Source of the DNA: Zygnema cylindricum
Taxonomy: Eukaryota > Streptophyta > Zygnematophyceae > Zygnematales > Zygnemataceae
DNA: 64,000 nt
NCBI GenBank assembly: GCA_037447655.1
Contig: JBBHKE010001167.1
Location: 186,001-250,000, forward strand
Direction: 5' to 3'
The stretch's first letter is position 1. Each line of letters opens with the position of its first letter. A program made the position numbers and the translations under genes. The notes below the pieces were generated by a model that saw nothing but the letters and a program-made list of their open reading frames with translations, searched no databases and had not been told where the DNA came from. Shown piece after piece: positions 1 through 10,461 of this stretch.

Positions 1-1881
1 GGCTTCTACCCTACTTGGATCGTCTATTGCGGCTATGGATCGTTGACATGTCCCGCAACTCCCTCCTCGTGATCCTCCAAGGTTCGAGGACTTACGTGGT
101 TGCTTTGCGTAGATTTTTAGTTATTTAGGGGTTTTGTTGTTAGGTGTTAGCTCTTTCTTTTGGTGTTTTCTTTGTTGTTTTTGCGTTTTTGGGTGTTTTC
201 CCTCTACTAGCTGTCATTTCGTGTTTTTGTTGCTTATCCTTATATTTTTTTCCCCCAACATGTAGTTTTTCAGTTTTTGCCGTGCTACTTCTCTTTTGTT
301 CCCATGGACTCAGATGGTTTACCATCGCGCTTTTTAAAAAAGTTAGCCACATAAACGAAGAAAACTACTCAGTATATTCCACTAAATGAAAGAACTAGCT
401 CTGACTGATGAAACTTCCACTCAAAATACTAAGTAGAGGAATCAACCACTGTTGAAGATCAACTTCCCTCAACAGTTGGAAGAATATATTTCGCATCTTT
501 ATATTGCTCATTGTGTTTTCTGCCTTGAGAAACATGTCCCTCTTTGGGGTGACAGCTGAAATGTTGAGGAGAGGCGTTTGATCACCAGTTTTCTAACTAT
601 CCAATGTGACATTATCCGATGTGATAGAGGCACCAGTGACCGTTGTCTCCATGTAACTTGCCGAATCGTTAGTTATCATCGCCTTAGTCACTGTCTAGAG
701 ACGTGTTCTCATGGCATCACGGTGGGGTAACTTAAATGACTCCCTTATCTCCCCAGTCTTCGTCACTGATGCCTTGAATTAAGGGTCTTTTACTAGACTA
801 AATGGCAAGCCCTTGACAAAGAATGCCTTGACCCATGCTTCATCTACCTTTTTTCTTATGTTTATCAAAAGCACCCAGATTTTCATATGCACTCATTTCA
901 CCTTGTAGCTTTGGTTAGATCCGACAGGATGGCTAGACCCGACAAGACTTATTGTAAACTGGTCCAAATCGGATATTGTACGCTTTTTGTGAGTCGTGAG
1001 AGGCCTTGTCGGTTTCCACAACACCTAACTTTGGCTTCACGTAATCCGGACATAAATTGCATGGCTTCATTCTTCCATTCTTCACGTTTCCTAGAAGATG
1101 GTTCCTAATCCTAGTGGCTTGTGCATTGTACTGTAACACAGATACATAATTTATTGTTCCTAAGTAGACCACCTGTTGGAGCTACAACATGCTTGCACTC
1201 TGGTCCTCGAATTATAGGTATGGCTGCCTTTAGGAAGGTTCGTGTAGTCTATAGTGAGATTTCAATGGCGGCTCCAAAAAGGCTTCAATGGCGACTACAA
1301 TGGTGGCTTCGTGGCTTGACGGTAAGGAAAAATTGTCTAGAACTCGCCATCCAATTCCAATTTGTGCGCGAAAATGAAGGAACGTCTTTTTTTTGAAATT
1401 TTTCGTACATTCTATCTGTCTGTACAATTTCCGTCCGTACACTCCATCCGTACACGAAAAGTATACGAATTTAACGAAAAGTTCAAAATTAAATAAAAAT
1501 AACGCATATCCTAAAATTTCGAAATTTTTACGAATGAAACCTCTATGCTTCTAATACACCTTCTACGTCAAGGGAGTGTTCCCCCTACCCTATCAAAAAT
1601 GTTGCGTTCGGACCAACGACCGAAACCTCCCCAATGACACCGTGCCTAGAGAAACCAAATTTGAGTGGGAAATAGTTATTAATTACTAAGGGTAAGATTC
1701 CATTAGAGGAAAAGTGGGGTTTTTTACTGGGCCTCGTGTGTTTTTCGTACCAATTTTTTTTTGTGAAACAAAACACATTTACTGGATAAATGTCCTGATG
1801 CTCCAATATTACAAGCCTAAGTATTAACGGTTGGATGTTTCGGTTTTTCATATCCTCTAAAAAATTGTGCAAATCATCCAA

Positions 1882-1919
1882 TGTGAAGAAACTCTCCTCG
1901 CGAGGAGAGTTGCTTCACA
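1882..1919. repeat. 38-bp near-perfect palindrome
   Basis: Two 19-base arms meet without a loop at 1900/1901. The central 22 bases are fully self-complementary, followed on each side by one mismatch (1889/1912) and seven more pairs. The core reads CTCTCCTCGCGAGGAGAG. No coding frame or element end explains it. Confidence 0.9.
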
Positions 1920-2362
1920 CGGGTCATGTATCATTGGTACACGTGAAAAAGCAAAAAACTATCCACCTCGAACATGCGATCATATACTTACACTTCGTAA
2001 AGACCATGAGCTTCTTACCATGCTAGATGTAGGTCTACTGAAATTATCCTCGCACGCTCCATTTGACATCCATCAACCTTCAAAGTTTACCACATCTTTT
2101 GTCAATTTTGTTTCAAAATTTTAATTTTCATTTTCAAAATTAAAATCTGGCTGCAATGTTTTCGCATGAATCAATAACTACCTCCGCTGGTAACAAACAT
2201 TACATTCACATTTTCCGTTTGAAGAATATTTTTAGATTTTCATAATGTAAACACTATTATAGGTGGCACCGATCATAATTAGGAAAGGTTGTTTATAGGC
2301 CCGATAAAATAGAGCAAATTACCAGTCTTGTCTACAAACGTGTCTATAGGTTTATTGGGATT

Positions 2363-2435
2363 GCCTAATGGAATTGAGGCGTAAGGGTAACTGTACGTTC
2401 ACTGGCACCGCCTAGTGGAATTGAGGCCTAAGGGT
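2363..2435. repeat. 26-bp direct repeat, two copies
   Basis: Copies at 2363-2388 and 2410-2435 share the pattern GCCTARTGGAATTGAGGC followed by TAAGGGT and differ at two bases. The function is unknown. Confidence 0.7.
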
Positions 2436-2504
2436 GAAGTTTCGTTTGAAGAGAAGTGAGGTTATTTACAAAAAATCAAACTTATGCGTATTACTCAGTA
2501 CCTT

Positions 2505-2602
2505 TTATTTTGTTCATATCCGCTAACAACATTAAAGAGAGCCTTTGCAATATTTATTTTGTTCCTATCCGTTAACAATATTAAAGAGAACCTTTACAAT
2601 AT
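2505..2602. repeat. 49-bp tandem duplication
   Basis: Two adjacent units, 2505-2553 and 2554-2602, align without gaps and differ at a handful of bases. Both run from TTATTTTGTTC to ACAATAT or GCAATAT. No gene is seen. Confidence 0.85.
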
Positions 2603-3171
2603 TATCCAGAGGTCTGGGAGGTAACAATCACCGTTATTTTTGTGGGAAGCATTTGCTTCAAAAGTTTGGTGATGTACTATTGACAAAAAAACATTAAGTT
2701 GCGACACGTTCGATAATGAGCATACGTGTCAGAATGGCAACCTATGTAAATCAAATAATTTCTCAATAGATATATACATCAGGAATCCAACCAAAAATAG
2801 AACAAAAATCTCATAATGCACTTTTGTTACACTATTTTTGTTTGCGCCTATACCTTACATAGGTTCCGACAAAGCTCATTCGTTTGGCAAAAAATTAGGA
2901 ACCCTAAAAAAATGAGTTGGTATCTGACAAAGCATTTGCAAAGAGTACAAAAGCTGTGTTTTACGATGACCTCGTACGTACGTAAATGGTATGCAAAAGA
3001 AGATTTTTGGTCAGTGTGAAAATCTTTCACAATTTCCTATATCTAATATTAATTTTCATGGTACCACTAATTTATGAACACGTGGATTACAAACACTGCG
3101 CGATAAAAAATCGTGCAAAATGCAGCAACCTGTAATGTTGTAGGTAGTACATCATTCAAAATTCAACTTGT

Positions 3172-3291
3172 TGCAATTGTGTGTCATCCATTGGACAACA
3201 AAATTCATGAAGCCCCTAGGCATTTTTAACTAGCCCACTTTCAACTACAACCACTGTTGCCCAAGCAGACAAATTGTCAACCTGATAATCT
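3172..3291 (-). repeat. Element A 3' LTR remnant
   Basis: About 120 bp matching the start of the 24559-25564 LTR: TGCAATTGTG, then shared blocks such as TTAACTAGCCCACTTT and ATTGTCAACCTGA. It stops abruptly and is followed by RT sequence, marking an internal deletion. Confidence 0.8.
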
Positions 3292-5076
3292 GAGTAAGTC
3301 TGGATAATTCGTTTGCCCCTAGCTCTTTCCATTTGAATTCCCAAAATGTATTTTTCATCCTCTAAATCCTTCATGTCAAATTGCTTCTAAGATCTTTCTT
3401 TAACTTATTGATATTTTCCAAAGACTAACTTAACACTAGCAGATCATCCACATAATTTGCAATAAAAATGACACCATTGTCATCTTCAAACATATAGATA
3501 AAATGGTCTGAGCTGATCCGTATATATCCCAGACACGTGAGAAACTCATCTAGTTTCTTATTCTATTGTCAGGGAGCCTGCTTCAGTTCATATAAGAAAT
3601 TTATGAGCTTGCAGACTTTGCTCTCCTCCCCTTCCTCCAAGAACCCCTCTGGTTGCCATATAAAGATTTCTTCCTCTAACTCACCATTGATGAAGGCGGT
3701 CTAAATATCCATCTATTGTATCTCCATGTTTTTCGCTGCCGCTAGACCGATGAGGATCCTTATTGATGGGAACCGAACAACTGGAGCAAAAGTCTCCTCA
3801 AAGTCAATCCCCTCTTTTTGGGTGAACCCCTTTGCTACCAACCGAGCCTTATATCTTTCAATGGTATTATCAAGGTTTCGTTTCAGTTTAAATACCCATT
3901 TGCAACCAATCGGTTTTATGTTTCGGAGGACAATCCACTTGTTCCCAATTATTTGCTTCCATGATGGAGGCCATCTCATCATTTATGGCTCTAACCCATC
4001 TATCTCTCTCTAGACTGTTCACTGCCTTCGAGTATGAAAGATGCTCATCAGGGTGAAACAGCTTAGTTACTTTATGAGCGGCATGTGTTTCTTCTATCTT
4101 TTCGGTGCCTTTTCTCCCTCCCTCAAAATCCGAAGCTGGAATGGAGGGAAGTCTGAGATTTCTCCTTACTGGCTTATCGGCTCCCCTATCCATGGATACC
4201 GGTTCTGATTCCTCCTCTTTTGTCTCCTCGAAGTGCGTAGGAATATGTGGGGTTTCTGGTAGATCTCCTCTATCTTGGATTTCCCTTGAAACTGCATTTA
4301 CTGTTTCACTCATGTCTTTTTCTAGAAAAACCGAGTTCTCCTCACTTTTGTACTTATAACTTATTCTTATCTTCTTCTAATATTTGAAGGGGTCAAATGA
4401 CTTCCTTTCATCCATGACAACTGGGTGTTTGAATAGAATGATATCTTGCTTTGCTAGATCATAGACTCTAAATCCCTTGACATCCTCATCATATCCTACA
4501 AAGTATCCAGGTTTTCCCTTAGCATCTAGTTTCCAGTTTTTCTTATCCGTATCAAGACTGTAAACTTGACTACGGAATACCTTAAAACAAGAGATTTCTG
4601 GTTTCCTTCCAATCCATCTCTCATAAGGTGTCATTCATTTTATGGCTGAGGTAAAGACTCTATTTTTAATGTAGTTGGCATAGTTCATGGCTTAGCCTAA
4701 AATATTTTTCCTATTTTCTTGTTGGCCAACATACTTCATACACTATTTTCCAGTGTCTGGTTTAACCTCTCAGCTACCATATTTTGTTCTGGAACATACG
4801 GTACAGTTTTCTGATGTTGAACTCCCTCATTCCTAAGTATTCCTCAAAGTGGTTTGAGGTATACTCTCCCCCATTATCACTCCTTATTCTCTACATAGGG
4901 GTTCCGTGCAACTTCTCACTCCAAACTTTATATTATTTGAAGTAGGTTGGTGTTTTAGACTTTGTGTTTAGAAAGTAGACTATAGAGTATCTGGACCAGT
5001 CATTGGTTATTGTCAGCATAAACCCTTTTCCTCCAACCGAAGGTACCTTTGTTGGTCCCCAGATATGTGTGTGCAC
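3292..5076 (-). pseudogene. pol: Element A pol: integrase C-terminus, linker, RT
   Basis: Read on the minus strand, it holds the integrase C-terminal region (TPYERW, then GYDEDVKG and YDLAKQDI, 4377-4634), a linker (3888-4313) and the RT start with GCKWVFKL and [17 protein letters not shown] (3713-3982). The RT active-site YVDD is at 3443-3454. Several stops and frameshifts separate the blocks, and RT is cut by the deletion at 3292. Part of the integrase core lies in 4635-5076, where the second aspartate region and the QNGVAER-like motif are degenerate. Element B sits between this part and the integrase N-terminal part at 11511. Confidence 0.85.
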
Positions 5077-5145
5077 TGTAGAAACTAATGGTTTTATTAG
5101 TATTTTCTAGGTCTGAAAAGAAATATAGAAGTCGAGGCAGTCTAT

Positions 5146-5211
5146 CTCTAACTTCTCTCCCCAACTCTCAAACTTGTCGCAGTCACTGAGAAATTGGAGA
5201 GGAAGCTAGAG
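5146..5211 (+). other. Conserved long stem-loop in LTR
   Basis: CTCTAACTTCTCTCC (5146-5160) pairs with GGAGAGGAAGCTAGAG (5196-5211). The loop contains CTTGTCGCAGTCACTGA (5173-5189), and GCCATGGC follows the stem. The same arrangement recurs in the other LTRs of the family although the arm sequences differ. Confidence 0.7.
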
Positions 5212-5287
5212 CCATGGCTACATTGGCTATCCCGAGGTTTACGGGAAATTTATATTAGGGTTTATTTATTTATGTAAAAGTTATGTG

Positions 5288-5368
5288 CCGGCGGCAGGAT
5301 TTGATCCTTGTACCTACCGGCCGGCAGACAGGAAATAGCCGGTAGCCTTAGCCGTTTAGTCTAGCGGT
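5288..5368 (-). other. Antisense tRNA-like module (B 5' LTR)
   Basis: On the minus strand an A-box-like TAGACTAAACGGCTAAGG (5364 down) is followed by a B-box/T-loop GGATCAAATCC (5307-5297), about 50 bases apart as in tRNA. A TTTT run follows on that strand. Acceptor-stem pairing is not convincing, so it resembles the tRNA-related head of a SINE, not a functional tRNA. Confidence 0.65.
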
Positions 5369-6105
5369 ATTGTTACGTAGCATATAGTTTGATAGTTATT
5401 TAAATAGGTATACGTGCGAAAAACCATTTAACTGCAATGAATTACGGGATACATAGATCCAGTAATATATAATGTACGACTAACGGTACGGACACAAATC
5501 AGTACCGCGCATTTGTTTCGTAAATGAAACAAATACCGCGCATGTATTTATTACGGCTACGATTAAAGCCGAATTTAATCGGACGGCCGGGATTAGCGCC
5601 AAGATCGCGGAGGAAGATTTCGGCGGTTTGTGGCCATCGCCACATCGGATTACGCGTGGCGAAATTCCGTTGGATTGTGGAATCTCCAGAGATTATGGCA
5701 CCGAATCCGGATTTGACATGTGTCGACATTTTGGCAATGTCGTACAATATCCGTACATAAAGTACACTGCCAGCTGTACTTTTGCGTACGGAACTCAATT
5801 CTGATTGGTTCCGTACATTAGTAGATAGAGTCTGTGAGAGAGATAGGACTTAGAAAAATTAGAAGATAGGACCCCCTCTCCCAGAGAGCTTCTGTACAAA
5901 AGGTCAGCTTTGACCCTCCATAACTTACTGCTCAGGGGAGCAAATTCAGAGATTCTTTTTGCTATCGACTCAGGGGAGTCTTGTCTTCACAAGGGTGAAG
6001 TTGGTCAGAGTTTTTGTCTGCCAGGGTGGCAGTTATTTTTGCTTAAACACAAAGGGGTCAAGATTATCCTAGAGGCTTCTTGGAAGCTGTCCACTCTGAG
6101 GACTT

Positions 6106-6861
6106 ATGGAGGTCTCAGAGTTTCAGGTTATGGGCCCACCCTCTAAGGTACCAATCTTTAATAGAACTGGCTTCATATACTGGGAAAGTATGATGATAGG
6201 AGCTCTATGCGAAAAAAGGTTTTGGGGGATAGTGAGTGGACGATTGGGGCGTCCATCAAGTCTTGGAACTCCTCCAGGGTTTAAAGGAAGCAGATTCACC
6301 AAGAAAGAGGATTCACCTTCAACGGAGGAAACAAAGGAAGGAGAGGTGGTGGACAAAGGAAAGGAGAAGGAGGCGACCACACCAATAGCAACTGGTTTAG
6401 CATTCATGTCACCTATTCCGAGGAACGAGGAGAATGATACTGAAACCTGGGACTTCAACAATATGGCGGCAAAGCACTTCATCCTACGCCATCTCACTCA
6501 AGGACTTGCATGTCCTCATTTGCAGGTAGAGAGGGCATCCGATCTTTGGATGGCTCTCATAGAGATGTACCGAAGTGGTACGATTCAGCAACAACAGTTG
6601 GCTGATCAGAAAGTTAAGGAGTATGTATACAAAGGGGGAAATATGTTGGATTTCTGCAATGAGTTTGCTACACTCTTCATGGAGCTAGAGAGTGCGGGTA
6701 AAGTTTTTAGTGAAAAAGAAAATGTTAACTGTTTACTAATGAAGTTACCTGATGAGTTCGAGAACATACTCAACCGTGTGCAGAACTTGCCGGACTCAAG
6801 GTGGATATGGAACTCAGTGGTAGGGATGATTCTCGTTCGAGAAAATACGATTGAGATCTGA
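6106..6861 (+). CDS. gag: Gag (capsid part) of element B
   Basis: 251 codons. The start ATG (6106) lies inside the 5' LTR, 20 bases before its end, and the frame runs through the primer site, giving MEVSEFQVMGPPSKVPIFN. That start is chosen because ATGGAG at this LTR position recurs in other copies and the following residues are conserved. The middle matches the UBN2/Retrotran_gag_2 type, with LWMALIEMYRSGTIQQQQLA, then YKGGNMLDFCNEFATLFMELE and MKLPDEFENI. It would form the virus-like-particle shell. It ends at a TGA (6859-6861) after NTIEI, but the same frame continues into the nucleocapsid. Element K has TGA at the same codon. Confidence 0.85.
   Translation: MEVSEFQVMGPPSKVPIFNRTGFIYWESMMIGALCEKRFWGIVSGRLGRPSSLGTPPGFKGSRFTKKEDSPSTEETKEGEVVDKGKEKEATTPIATGLAFMSPIPRNEENDTETWDFNNMAAKHFILRHLTQGLACPHLQVERASDLWMALIEMYRSGTIQQQQLADQKVKEYVYKGGNMLDFCNEFATLFMELESAGKVFSEKENVNCLLMKLPDEFENILNRVQNLPDSRWIWNSVVGMILVRENTIEI
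6126..6140 (+). other. Primer-binding site (half initiator tRNA-Met)
   Basis: GGTTATGGGCCCACC directly abuts the LTR. It is the reverse complement of the anticodon stem and loop of initiator tRNA-Met (GGTGGGCCCATAACC in the plant form, from memory), not of a tRNA 3' end. That implies priming by a cleaved half-tRNA, as known for Drosophila copia and yeast Ty5. Confidence 0.85.
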
Positions 6862-7924
6862 AGGGGAGGAAAGAGTGGCCAAGCCTTGGCAACAGCGACC
6901 GATTGGAGGAACAAGGATTCCCGGAAACCAGTCGATAACTATGGGGGTAGGGAGCAGAAAAAACAGGTTGGCGAGTTCGAACCAAGGGCTCCCAAAGGTT
7001 TATGTCATTTTTGTAAGAAACCGGGGCACTATATGGCGGAGTGCACCAAGCTAACTGAGCTTCGGTTAAAGGAGGGGCAGACCGGTGGTACCTCGAGAGG
7101 AAAGAAAAAGGCCCTTGTCACACAGGTACTTGAGGCGGAATCCGAGGACGAGGACGATGAGCTCCTTTTAGATGAGGAGTTGGAGGCGAAAACTGAGGTT
7201 GAAATTCCACGAAGGCAGAAATGTGCTTACGGTGGATTGAAAGGTGAAGCAGGCTGGATTATAGATTCAGGTGCCTCAATGCACATGTGTAAGGATAGAC
7301 ACCTGTTCACAAAGATAAGAAAGATTCCCACCGTAGAGATAGAGTACGGGGATGGGAGGATAGTCACCACTACTCTTGTAGGATCGGTAGACCTGAAAGT
7401 GTTAGTAAAAGGAAAGACATCCATATTAACATTCTCCGATGTATTGTTTATTCCGGAGCTGAACAAAAACCTTATCTCTACATCAGTATGAGATGATAAG
7501 GGTTTTTTCACTAGCACTAGGGAAGGAGTCTTTACTGCTAGTTTTGAGGAGGATGTCTATTTCATTGCTGACAAAGGTAGCCATGGGATGTTTAGGCTGA
7601 TCTTAAGTAATGAAACGAAGAAACTTTATTATGCTGGTGTTCATGATATTATGATGTGGCATAAGAGGCTTGGGCATGTGAATCTAGATAAGTTAAGAGA
7701 GATGAAAAAGATGGGAGTGGTGGAAGGGATTCAGTTCAGTGAGAGTGATGATATAAGTGATTGTAGTGGGTGTGCTCAAGGTAAAGCACACAGATTACCC
7801 TTTCCAAAAACAGCCACCTACAAGGGAGAAAAACTTCTAGATCTAGTACACACAGATATTTGGGGACGGGCTAGAGTGCCCTCACCGGGGGGGAAGAGAT
7901 TTATGATGACTATAACTGATGATG
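6862..7924 (+). pseudogene. pol: Element B nucleocapsid, protease, integrase N-terminus
   Basis: Continues the gag frame after the TGA. The zinc knuckle CHFCKKPGHYMAEC (CX2CX4HX4C) is at 7003-7044, followed by an acidic stretch SEDEDDELLLDEELE. The protease motif DSGAS is intact (DSG at 7264-7272). A TGA in place of a Leu codon ends the frame at 7489-7491. The block 7588-7924 holds the integrase HHCC domain (WHKRLGH and CSGC) and the first catalytic aspartate in HTDIWG (GAT 7854-7856). The frame is then broken by an inversion. Confidence 0.9.
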
Positions 7925-7925
7925 A

Positions 7926-8860
7926 GATAGTTTAGTTACCTTGTTATTAACCTGTTTTTCTTGCAGTCTTTTGCTACTTCTCCTCCCCCCCTCAAAATCT
8001 GAGGCCGGAATAGATGGTTCTCGTGGATTCTTTCGAACAAACTCGGCTTCTCCCCTATCCCTTGATTCCGAATCAATTTCCACCACGTCTTCCGCTTCGA
8101 GTAGAGTTGTCACTAGAGTTTCCACAGCCGAGTACTTTTCGGTCTGATTTGTTCCTGCAAGAATGTCATCGTCTCTAAAACTTGGATAGTTAGGAAGCTC
8201 AAAGTCATCAGAATTTTCTGACTCAAATCTGATTTTTAGTGACTTTGTATATTTGAAGGGATCCACAGACTTTCCTTCATCCATAACTACTAGATGCTTT
8301 ACTAAGATTATATCTTCTCTTTTTAGATCATAAACTCTATATCCTTTAACATCCTCATCATATCCTAATAAGTATCCCGGTTTTCCTTTAGGATCTAGCT
8401 TCCAATTAGACCGATCTGTATCTACACTGAATACTTGACTGCCGAAAACCTTTAAATGAGATAAGTCTGGTTTCCGGCCTGTCCATCTCTCATAAGGTGT
8501 TTGATCTTTTATAGCTGAAGTAAGAACTCTATTTTTGAGGTAATTAGCACAGTTCATTGCTTCTGCGCAAAACCTTTTTCCTATCTTCTTATCCGACAAC
8601 ATACTTCTAGCACTATCACTTAGTGTTCTATTTAACCTTTCAGCTACCCCATTCTGTTCCGGATTTTCTGGAACTGTCTTTTGGTGTTGAACCCCATCTT
8701 CCCTCAAAAAATCCTCAAACTGGTTAGAAGTATACTCTCCACCATTGTCACTCCTTACTCTCTTGATTGGAGTTTCATGGAGTTTTTCGCTCCATGCTTT
8801 ATATTGTCTAAAACAGTCCTCAGCTTCTGACTTGTTTTTCAAAAAATATACTCGGGAATA
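7926..8860 (-). pseudogene. pol: Inverted integrase core and C-terminus of element B
   Basis: A 310-codon open frame (8842-7910) on the opposite strand to the rest of B. It encodes the missing middle of integrase: YFLKNKSEA, RSDNGGEYTS (second Asp), NGVAERLNRTL (catalytic Glu) and the C-terminal TPYERWTGRK to GYDEDVKGYRVYD region plus the linker to RT. It ends at the point where RT resumes on the plus strand (8861). It is a segment inverted in place, not a separate gene. The TGATGA word near both breakpoints suggests microhomology. Confidence 0.9.
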
Positions 8861-10448
8861 TGAACCTCAAACTTATCGAGAGGCGATGACTTGTCCAGAA
8901 AGAAACCGGTGGAAGACAGCCATCAATGAGGAGATGGCTTCAATCATGGCAGCCGATACTTGGGAGCTGGTGGACTGTCCACCTAACCGAAAACCAATCG
9001 GTTGTAAGTGGGTTTTCAAACTAAAACTGAACCCAGATAACACAATCGAGCGCTACAAGGCCAGATTAGTGGCAAAGGGATTTACACAAAAGGAAGGAAT
9101 TGACTAAGAGGAAACCTTTGCCCCGGTGGTCAGATTTCCCTCCGTCCGCATACTTCTCAGTTTAGCAGCGGCGGAAGACATGGAAGTGCGCCAGATTGAC
9201 ATCAAAACAGCCTTTTTGCATGGAGAATAGGAAGAGGAGATCTTCATGCGACAACCCGAAGGGTTTGTGGAAGAAGGAGAGGAGAGTAAGGTATGCCGGC
9301 TGATTAAATCTCTTTATGGTTTGAAACAGGCGCCTCGACAGTGGAATAAGAAGCTTGATGAGTTTCTTACCGGTCTAGGATATATTCGGATCAGCTCAGA
9401 TCACTCAATCTATGTTTTCGAAGATGAGGAAGGTTTTATATTTATTGCAATTTATGTTGATGATTTGCTTGTTTTAAGTAAATCAATGGAAAAAATTAAT
9501 AAACTGAAAACCGATCTTAAGGGGAGATTTGAAATGAAGGATATGGAGGAAGCAAAATATATTTTGGGAATTCAAGTAGAGAGAGACCGAAAAAGAAAAA
9601 TTATAAGATTGACTCAAAAGGAAGCAATAGGGAACATGCTTGAAAAATTTCAAATGGATAAAGCTAATAGTTATACAACTCCAATGGAATTGAAGAAGGG
9701 AAGTGAGGGGAGTGAGGAAGAAGGAGTCATAGTCTTAGACAAGGAATTATCTCCTGATGAACAGAAGTTCATGCAGACTATTCCTTACAGGCAAGTAGTG
9801 GGAAGTCTAATATATTTTATGAATTGTACCCGGCCGGATTTAGCTGCAGCTGTAGGAGTGCTGAGTAGAAGTCTAAATGCTCCCACTAAGAAGGATTGGG
9901 AGGCACCTAAGAGAGTCCTTAGATACTTGGTAGGAACTAGAGAACTATGGTTGCATTTGGGTGGGGAGAATACTGAACATCACTACTTGGAGTGATGCCA
10001 GTTATGGTGATGCTCCGATGAGGAGATGTACTTTGGATATGTATTATATGTGGGTGATGGGGCTTGCTGTTGGAGTAGCAAACATCAAAAGGTTATTGCT
10101 CAGTCCACCATGGAGGCTGAGTATATGGCCTCTTGCTCTGCTGTAAAAGAATTGATGTGGGTTAAATCTTTGCTTGGTGAGCTTGGTCACCTTAAGAGTG
10201 GTGTGCAGAAAATATATTGTGATAATCAGGCAGCAATCGCTATTTCTGCCAATCCTAAACACCATTTTAAAGCCAAACACATGGACATCAGACTCAGCTT
10301 TGTTAGAGAGAAAGTAGAAAACAAAATAATCAGTTTAGAGTACAAACCAGATAGTGAGATGGTAGCAGATATGATGACCAAACCTGTGCCTTCCCCTAAG
10401 CTAATTTTTTGCAGGGAGAAGTGTGGTCTGAAATTAAAGATTGACTAG
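8861..10448 (+). pseudogene. pol: Element B reverse transcriptase and RNase H
   Basis: The RT N-terminal block has [19 protein letters not shown] and [17 protein letters not shown]. The active-site YVDD is at 9453-9464. RNase H follows with WSDASYGDAPMRRCT, MEAEYMA, CDNQAAIAI and HHFKAKHMDIRLSFVREK, ending ADMMTKPVPSPK near 10400. Defects are TAA after GID (about 9105), TAG at about 9228, a 1-base insertion near 9974 and a compensating deletion near 10030. It would copy element RNA into DNA in the cytoplasmic particle. Confidence 0.9.
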
Positions 10449-10461
10449 AAAATAAGGGGAG
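10444..10461 (+). other. Polypurine tract of element B
   Basis: ACTAGAAAATAAGGGGAG directly precedes the 3' LTR. The same AAATAAGGGGAG sequence precedes the 3' LTR of K and, on the other strand, related forms flank the LTRs of E and P. It would prime plus-strand DNA. Confidence 0.85.

Larger units (their letters stand above)
1..3171. other. Unassigned left flank
   Basis: No copia domain, LTR or RNA gene is recognised here. The sequence is AT-rich with several T-runs. Its open frames are short, and one hydrophobic frame at 144-389 comes from a T-rich tract and is not a credible gene. Two short direct repeats and one long palindrome are listed separately. It appears to be the sequence into which element A inserted, because A starts at 3172 after the target copy CTTGT and ends at 25564 before CCTGT. 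Confidence 0.6.
5077..6125 (+). repeat. Element B 5' LTR
   Basis: Starts TGTAGAAACT and ends GAGTTTCA next to the primer site. From 5' to 3' it holds a long stem-loop (5146-5211), an antisense tRNA-like module (5288-5368), a CpG-rich stretch with repeated GTAC/CGTAC words, an ATTGGT box near 5805 and the gag start codon 20 bases before its end. Confidence 0.95.

Noticed and set aside
144-389. Hydrophobic 81-codon open frame that looks like a membrane protein
   Set aside because: It comes from a T-rich tract, with no start context, homology or neighbouring exons visible.
3129-3139. CCTGTAATGTT shared by the left flank (3129) and right flank (25565) of A as a long target duplication
   Set aside because: It is 32 bp away from the LTR start, and copia integration makes 5-bp duplications; CTTGT/CCTGT fits better.
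7910-8842. Independent minus-strand integrase gene
   Set aside because: It is the inverted middle of the integrase of B; plus-strand coding stops and resumes at its edges.
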